Below, piece by piece: positions 59,244 through 64,000 of a stretch of 64,000 nucleotides of DNA. How positions within the stretch are numbered: the first letter of the stretch is position 1; the number at the start of each line of letters is the position of its first letter. A program made the position numbers and the translations under genes. The notes under the pieces are model-generated. The model made no database searches, was not told the origin of the DNA, and worked only from the letters and a program-made list of their open reading frames with translations. This stretch comes from Curtobacterium sp. MR_MD2014 (GTDB lineage: Bacteria > Actinomycetota > Actinomycetes > Actinomycetales > Microbacteriaceae): the NCBI RefSeq assembly GCF_000772085.1, contig NZ_CP009755.1, positions 2,914,001-2,978,000 on the forward strand, in the 5' to 3' direction.

Positions 59244-59627
59244 CTACGCGGCCTTGGGGGCCGAGGTGTCGGCCGGCAGGGCCTTCTTGGCGGTCTCGAC
59301 GAGCGCCGCGAACGTCTCGGGGTTGTTCACCGCGAGGTCCGCGAGGATGCGACGGTCGACCTCGACGCCGGCCAGGGAGAGGCCCTGGATGAGGCGGTTG
59401 TAGGTCAGGCCGTTCGCACGCGACGCGGCGTTGATGCGCTGGATCCACAGGCGACGGAACTCGCCCTTCTTCGCGTGACGGTCACGGTACGCGTAGACGA
59501 GGGAGTGGGTGACCTGCTCCTTCGCCTTGCGGTACAGGCGCGAACGCTGGCCGCGGTAGCCCTCGGCGCGCTCGAGGATGACGCGACGCTTCTTGGCGGC
59601 GTTGACCGCTCTCTTGACACGTGCCAT
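59244..59627 (-). CDS. rplT: 50S ribosomal protein L20
   Basis: This 127-residue protein opens [20 protein letters not shown] with [27 protein letters not shown], the L20 core. It binds 23S rRNA early in assembly and in many bacteria represses its own operon. The ATG is 28 bases downstream of the rpmI stop. Confidence 0.97.
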   Translation of the reverse strand: MARVKRAVNAAKKRRVILERAEGYRGQRSRLYRKAKEQVTHSLVYAYRDRHAKKGEFRRLWIQRINAASRANGLTYNRLIQGLSLAGVEVDRRILADLAVNNPETFAALVETAKKALPADTSAPKAA

Positions 59628-59654
59628 TGATCTGTTCCTTTACGTTCCGCCGGC

Positions 59655-59849
59655 TCAGTGGCCGAGAAGCTTCTTGACGTTCTTGGCGTCGGCCTTCGCG
59701 AGGACCTGGTCCTCGTTGAGGCGGGCCTTGCGCTTGGCGCTCTTGACCTCGAGGTTGTGACGCATACCGGCCTGCTGCTTCATGATCTTGCCGCTGCCGG
59801 TGACCTTGAAGCGCTTCTTCGACCCGGAGTGGGTCTTCTGCTTGGGCAT
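59655..59849 (-). CDS. rpmI: 50S ribosomal protein L35
   Basis: This 64-residue basic protein ([20 protein letters not shown]) has the L35 signature. It is part of infC-rpmI-rplT. Confidence 0.97.
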   Translation of the reverse strand: MPKQKTHSGSKKRFKVTGSGKIMKQQAGMRHNLEVKSAKRKARLNEDQVLAKADAKNVKKLLGH

Positions 59850-59911
59850 CGTGGTGCCTTTCCGTGGGGTGGGTGGGGAGCCGCGTCGTCGCGGGGTGGT
59901 CCGGGGAGGAC

Positions 59912-60556
<645 letters not shown>

Positions 60557-60870
60557 GCGGAGCTCCTTCAATCAAGTGGTGGCCGTCCGGCGCTGCTGCG
60601 CTGGACGACGGCACGAGAGAGGAGATCTGACGCACGGATCGGAACCCGTTCGGCAGCCGCCCGACACCGGCCCCGCGGGGCTGGCCTGCCGGGACGCGGT
60701 GCGGTCTGACGATCGCACTGCTGACCCGGCGGAGCGGTTGGGACCCGGTAGCCTGTGGTGCACGGCCGCGGGTGGGAGAGACTCCTCTTCTACGACGCCG
60801 TCCGGGGCTCGGTCCGACTCCTGTGGAGACGATCTGGGCACACGGGCAGCATCTGCCGCCGATGAGTCTA
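60557..60870 (-). promoter_or_regulatory. infC leader and likely extended -10 promoter
   Basis: A TGCTAGACT box (TAGACT at 60865-60870, minus strand) fits an extended -10, and a start near 60858 would give a leader of about 300 nt. A clear -35 is missing. The leader is GC-rich and may fold, as expected if the operon is controlled by IF3 or L20. It is divergent from the DUF1844 gene. Confidence 0.5.
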
Positions 60871-60883
60871 GCAGAGGAGCACC

Positions 60884-61261
60884 GTGCCCGACACCCCCGA
60901 GAACGACACCCCGCAGGTCACGCAGGACGAGACCGCAGCCGGCGGCGAGGCCCGCGACATCGCCGAGGTGCCCGCGGTCGAGCTCATCAACACCGTCGCC
61001 GTGCACCTGCTCAGCGCAGCCGCCGTGAAGGTGGGGCTCGCCGACGACCCGCAGGAGCAGACCGACCTCGACGAGGCGCGGAAGCTCATCACGGCCCTCG
61101 CCGGGCTCGTGACGGCAGCGGCCACCGAGATCGGCGACCACCACGCCCGTCCGCTCCGCGACGGACTGCGCTCGGTCCAGCTCGCGTTCCGCGAGGCGTC
61201 GAGCATCCCGGACGCGCCGGGCAAGGGGCCGGGCGAGAAGTACACGGGCCCCGTCAACTGA
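60884..61261 (+). CDS. DUF1844 protein
   Basis: This 125-residue protein has PAVELINTVAVHLLSAAAVKVGLADDP and DLDEARKLITALAGLVTAAATEIG, the DUF1844 core found in Actinobacteria and others. GTG 60884 follows AGAGGAGCACC. The promoter on the other strand overlaps its start. Function unknown. Confidence 0.88.
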   Translation: MPDTPENDTPQVTQDETAAGGEARDIAEVPAVELINTVAVHLLSAAAVKVGLADDPQEQTDLDEARKLITALAGLVTAAATEIGDHHARPLRDGLRSVQLAFREASSIPDAPGKGPGEKYTGPVN

Positions 61262-61284
61262 CGACGACGGTCGTCGTCACCACG

Positions 61285-61334
61285 TGACGGACGGGAGGCG
61301 CGGTGTCGGCCGGCACCGCGCCTCCCGTCCGTCA
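61285..61334. terminator. 21-bp palindromic terminator between DUF1844 and maltokinase genes
   Basis: Perfect 21-bp arms (containing ACGGGAGGCGCGG) with an 8-base loop TCGGCCGG, placed between two convergent stops. It is the same family as the palindromes at 22741 and 7544. Confidence 0.85.
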
Positions 61335-61359
61335 GCGGGTCACGCCGGGGGTCGGAGGA

Positions 61360-62628
61360 TCAGGCCGCGCCGTCCGCCGCCAGCCGCGCGACCGCAGCCA
61401 GCGGGATGCCGGCCCAGTCGGGCCGGTTCCGCGTCTCGTAGACCACCTCGTACACGGCCTTGTCGAGCTCGAACGCGTCGAGCAGTGCGCGGTGGTCGGT
61501 CAGGTCGTCACCGGTCCCCCGGCGGTACCCGTCGAGGAACGCCTGCCGTGCCGCCTGCGCCCAGGCACCCGCGTCGACGAACTCGGCGTCGTGCGCGAGC
61601 GCGCCGGCGACGTAGTCGAAGGACCGGAGCATCCCGGCGACGTCGCGGAGCGTCGAGTCGGGCAGCGACCGCTCGGCGAGCGGGCGGAGCGGCTCGCCCT
61701 CGAAGTCGAGGAACACCCACCCTCGGGGCTCGGGCGCGGCGAGCACCTGCCCGAGGTGCAGGTCACCGTGGATGCGCTGCAGGTCCGGCCAGTGCGACGC
61801 GGCGGCACGGTCGTACACGGCACGGATCGCGTCGACGTGCGGCTCGACGGTCGGGGCCTCGCGCACGGCGGCGTCGAGCCGGCCGCGCATCGTCGCGATC
61901 GCAGCGTCCCGTCGTGCATCGTCGGCGGGCTCGGTCGGCAGGGCGGTGGCGAGCGTGCGGTGCACCTCGGCGAGCGCCTCGCCGAGCGCGGCGGCCTGCT
62001 CGTCCCACGGGGTGCCGGTCCTGGCGTCGCGGAGGGCCACGCGCCAGGCGTCCTCGAGGCCGGGCAGGAACTCCTGGGCGAACGCGAGGTGTCCGGTGGC
62101 CGTGCCGTCGGGACGGCCGGGGTCGGGCCAGCTCGCCTGCTGGGCGCCGTACACGGTCGGCACGCGGGAGCTGCCCGCGGCGGAGAGTGCGAGCTGCGTG
62201 GTGACGTCGGGGTTGTCACCGTGGTGGAGCACCCGGAAGACCTTGGTGATGACCCGGTCACCGGACGCGGTGTCGCAGATGACGGAGGTGTTCGACTGCT
62301 CGCCGGACAGCACCCGGGACGCGGTGACCTCGCCGATCGGCCGGAGGCTCGAGGGGTCGGCGTCGATGCGCGCCGCGAGCTGCTGCACCCAGTCGGTGTC
62401 GGTGGTGGCGTCGACCGGGTCGACGGCTCCTCCGCCGGGGCCCGCGACGACCGGCACCTGGTAGAGGACGGGCCCGGTCGCGGCGTCGTCGAGGACCAAC
62501 CGCGTGCCGTCGGTCTCGGCGATGGTGTGCAGCGCCGGGGTCCCACCCTTCGCGGCGTACCAGCGCTGGCGTGCGATCCAGCCCTCCAGCGTGCGGTCGT
62601 CGACGTGCTCGGGTGCCTCGGCGCTCAT
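61360..62628 (-). CDS. Maltokinase-like aminoglycoside-phosphotransferase-fold kinase
   Basis: This 422-residue protein has an N-terminal cap with DRTLEGWIARQRWYAAKG, a kinase lobe (VLSGEQSNTSVI), the catalytic loop RIHGDLHLGQVL and the DFEGEP metal-binding motif. These features match Pep2/maltokinase enzymes that make maltose-1-phosphate for alpha-glucan synthesis by GlgE. No treS or glgE is visible in this window. ATG 62628 is used. Confidence 0.82.
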   Translation of the reverse strand: MSAEAPEHVDDRTLEGWIARQRWYAAKGGTPALHTIAETDGTRLVLDDAATGPVLYQVPVVAGPGGGAVDPVDATTDTDWVQQLAARIDADPSSLRPIGEVTASRVLSGEQSNTSVICDTASGDRVITKVFRVLHHGDNPDVTTQLALSAAGSSRVPTVYGAQQASWPDPGRPDGTATGHLAFAQEFLPGLEDAWRVALRDARTGTPWDEQAAALGEALAEVHRTLATALPTEPADDARRDAAIATMRGRLDAAVREAPTVEPHVDAIRAVYDRAAASHWPDLQRIHGDLHLGQVLAAPEPRGWVFLDFEGEPLRPLAERSLPDSTLRDVAGMLRSFDYVAGALAHDAEFVDAGAWAQAARQAFLDGYRRGTGDDLTDHRALLDAFELDKAVYEVVYETRNRPDWAGIPLAAVARLAADGAA

Positions 62629-62675
62629 GCAGCGAACGGTACGCGCCGGTCCCGGGGCGCGCCCCGAGTCGTGGC

Positions 62676-62725
62676 GCACCGGTTGGCCCGCACCGGTTGG
62701 CCCGCACCGCTTTACAACGATGTAC
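62676..62725 (+). promoter_or_regulatory. Tandem 14-bp repeats and putative GH2 promoter
   Basis: GCACCGGTTGGCCC occurs twice (62676-62689 and 62690-62703), then GCACCG. A candidate -35 TTGGCC (62697-62702), 17-bp spacer and -10 ATGTAC (62720-62725) follows. Direct repeats overlapping a -35 suggest a regulator binding site; no specific family is identifiable. Confidence 0.4.
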
Positions 62726-62745
62726 GGAGCGGCGAGCATGGACGC

Positions 62746-64000
62746 ATGACCTCGCTCGACGGCACCGTCGCCGCCCTCCTGCCCCCGCTCCCTCGCGCCT
62801 CCGACCAGGACGGCTCGTACCCCCGACCGCAGATGCTGCGCGGCGCGTGGGCCGACCTCGACGGGACGTGGTCGTTCCGGAACACGGGCGACGACCCGAC
62901 CTGGCGCTCCGGGTTCCCGGACGCCCGGGACATCACGGTGCCGTTCCCACCCGAGTCGCCGGCGTCGGGCATCGACGAGCCCGGGTTCCACCCCGTGGTC
63001 TGGTACGCCCGGACGATCACGCGCGCCGAGCTCGACGCCGCCGGGTACGGCGACGCGGCACCCCGGCTCCTGCTGCACTTCGGCGCCGTCGACCACCGCG
63101 CGCGGGTCTGGGTCGACGGGCAGTTCATCGGCGAGCACGAGGGCGGACACACCCCCTTCACGCTCGACGTGACCGAGGCGCTCGGCACCGAGCCGGACGC
63201 GACGCACACCCTGGTCGTCCGCGCCGAGGACGACCCCCACGACGTCACCCAGCCGCGCGGCAAGCAGGACTGGCACGAGCACCCGCACGCCATCTGGTAC
63301 CGCCGCACGACCGGGATCTGGCAGACCGTCTGGCTCGAGGCCGTGCCGACCGCGTCGATCGGGGCCCTGCGCTGGACGAACGTCGACCACGCGACGGTGC
63401 GGCTGACCGTCCGGCTCGCCGGGGAGCGCCCCGCCGGCGCGCGGGTCCGCGTCGCGGCGCACTGGTCCGAGGGCGACGAGGACCTGGCGACCGTCGAGAC
63501 GGTCGTGCCCGTGACCGCGCACGAGGTCGAGGTCGTCGTGCCCGTCGCCCGGCAGCAGAACGGTCAGGCCGAGGACGAGCTGGTGTGGTCCCCCGAGACC
63601 CCGCGCCTGGTCGACGCGGTCGTCACGCTGCTGCCGGCCGGGGGCGACGTGCCCCTGGACGCCGTGTCGTCGTACTTCGGCGTCCGCACCGTGGGCATCG
63701 ACGGCGGCGCCTTCCTGCTGAACGGCCGCGCCTACGACGTCCGCAGTGTCCTCAACCAGGGCTACTGGCCGGAGTCGCACCTCGCAGCACCGTCACGGCA
63801 GGCCCTGCGCCGCGAGGTCGAGCTCATCAAGGAGCTCGGCTTCACCGCCGCGCGGAACCACCAGAAGATCGAGGACCCGCGGTTCCTGTACTGGGCGGAC
63901 CGGCTGGGGCTGCTCGTCTGGGGCGAGGCACCCGGCGCGTACGCGTTCTCCCCGCTCGCCGTGCAGCGGCTCGTGCGGGAGTGGATGGACGCCGTCGAAC
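62746..64000 (+). CDS. Glycoside hydrolase family 2 enzyme, N-terminal part (3' end outside window)
   Basis: The first 418 codons are present. The sequence starts MTSLDGTVAALLPPL and includes a GH2 sugar-binding jelly roll (DLDGTWSFRNTGDDP, LHFGAVDHRARVWVDGQFIGEHEGGHTPFTLDVT, then HAIWYRRTTGIWQTVWLE), an immunoglobulin-like domain, and the start of the TIM barrel (FLLNGRAYDVRSVLNQGYWPESH, ELIKELGFTAARNHQK). These fit beta-glucuronidase/galactosidase-type enzymes. The acid/base and nucleophile Glu lie past the window end. A nearby ATG at 62738 is closed by a stop after three codons. It probably acts on plant or microbial glycans. Confidence 0.88.
   Translation, partial: MTSLDGTVAALLPPLPRASDQDGSYPRPQMLRGAWADLDGTWSFRNTGDDPTWRSGFPDARDITVPFPPESPASGIDEPGFHPVVWYARTITRAELDAAGYGDAAPRLLLHFGAVDHRARVWVDGQFIGEHEGGHTPFTLDVTEALGTEPDATHTLVVRAEDDPHDVTQPRGKQDWHEHPHAIWYRRTTGIWQTVWLEAVPTASIGALRWTNVDHATVRLTVRLAGERPAGARVRVAAHWSEGDEDLATVETVVPVTAHEVEVVVPVARQQNGQAEDELVWSPETPRLVDAVVTLLPAGGDVPLDAVSSYFGVRTVGIDGGAFLLNGRAYDVRSVLNQGYWPESHLAAPSRQALRREVELIKELGFTAARNHQKIEDPRFLYWADRLGLLVWGEAPGAYAFSPLAVQRLVREWMDAVE

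Overview
The window is high-GC DNA from an actinobacterium, most likely the family Microbacteriaceae and possibly Curtobacterium. The family call rests on GC-rich codon use, frequent GTG starts, DUF3516/DUF6458/DUF2510/DUF1844-type genes, and a core gene order (infC-rpmI-rplT, pheST, arg, tyrS, tlyA-nadK-recN-pyrG-xerD) that I recall from other Actinobacteria such as Mycobacterium tuberculosis Rv1641-Rv1701. The genus is a guess.

Layout. (1) 1-20.4 kb is accessory and housekeeping mosaic: a TetR tail plus VanZ-like protein, a truncated ArdC-like remnant, a decayed IS5-family element (1659-2596), a LysM lipoprotein, RNase H, a DUF3516 Ski2-like helicase, two luciferase-like monooxygenases, a GH3 glycosidase divergent from a TetR gene, an SDR-type epimerase, a methyltransferase/ArsR pair divergent from an MFS exporter, and small proteins. 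(2) 20.4-31.4 kb, all minus strand, is the conserved xerD-nudix-pyrG-recN-nadK-tlyA-HAD block, ending in an unusual 639-residue Arg/Gly/Asp-repeat protein. (3) 31.65-44.13 kb holds two complete rRNA operons (16S-23S-5S), both on the minus strand. They are about 5.5-kb, almost identical direct repeats and flank a single GNAT gene. (4) 44.37-60.56 kb, minus strand, is tyrS-mpg-argH-(argG-like)-argF-argD-argB-argJ-argC-pheT-pheS-trmH-rplT-rpmI-infC. (5) 60.9-64 kb has DUF1844, a maltokinase-like gene and the start of a GH2 glycosidase.

How it fits together. The arg genes overlap by 1-4 bases and lie 74 bp behind pheT, so pheST-arg-mpg-tyrS may be transcribed together. No argR is present, and the gene in the argG slot has lost the hallmark ATP-pyrophosphatase motif. 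infC most likely begins with a rare ATC codon, which fits IF3 autoregulation. Strong palindromes act as terminators at convergent gene ends, and related GGGAGGCGCGG palindromes also lie in non-terminator positions, which suggests a dispersed repeat family. The most unusual items are the degenerate argG, the RG-repeat protein, the rrn duplication, the paired hairpin repeats at 20.1 and 20.3 kb, and the ArsR operator pair.
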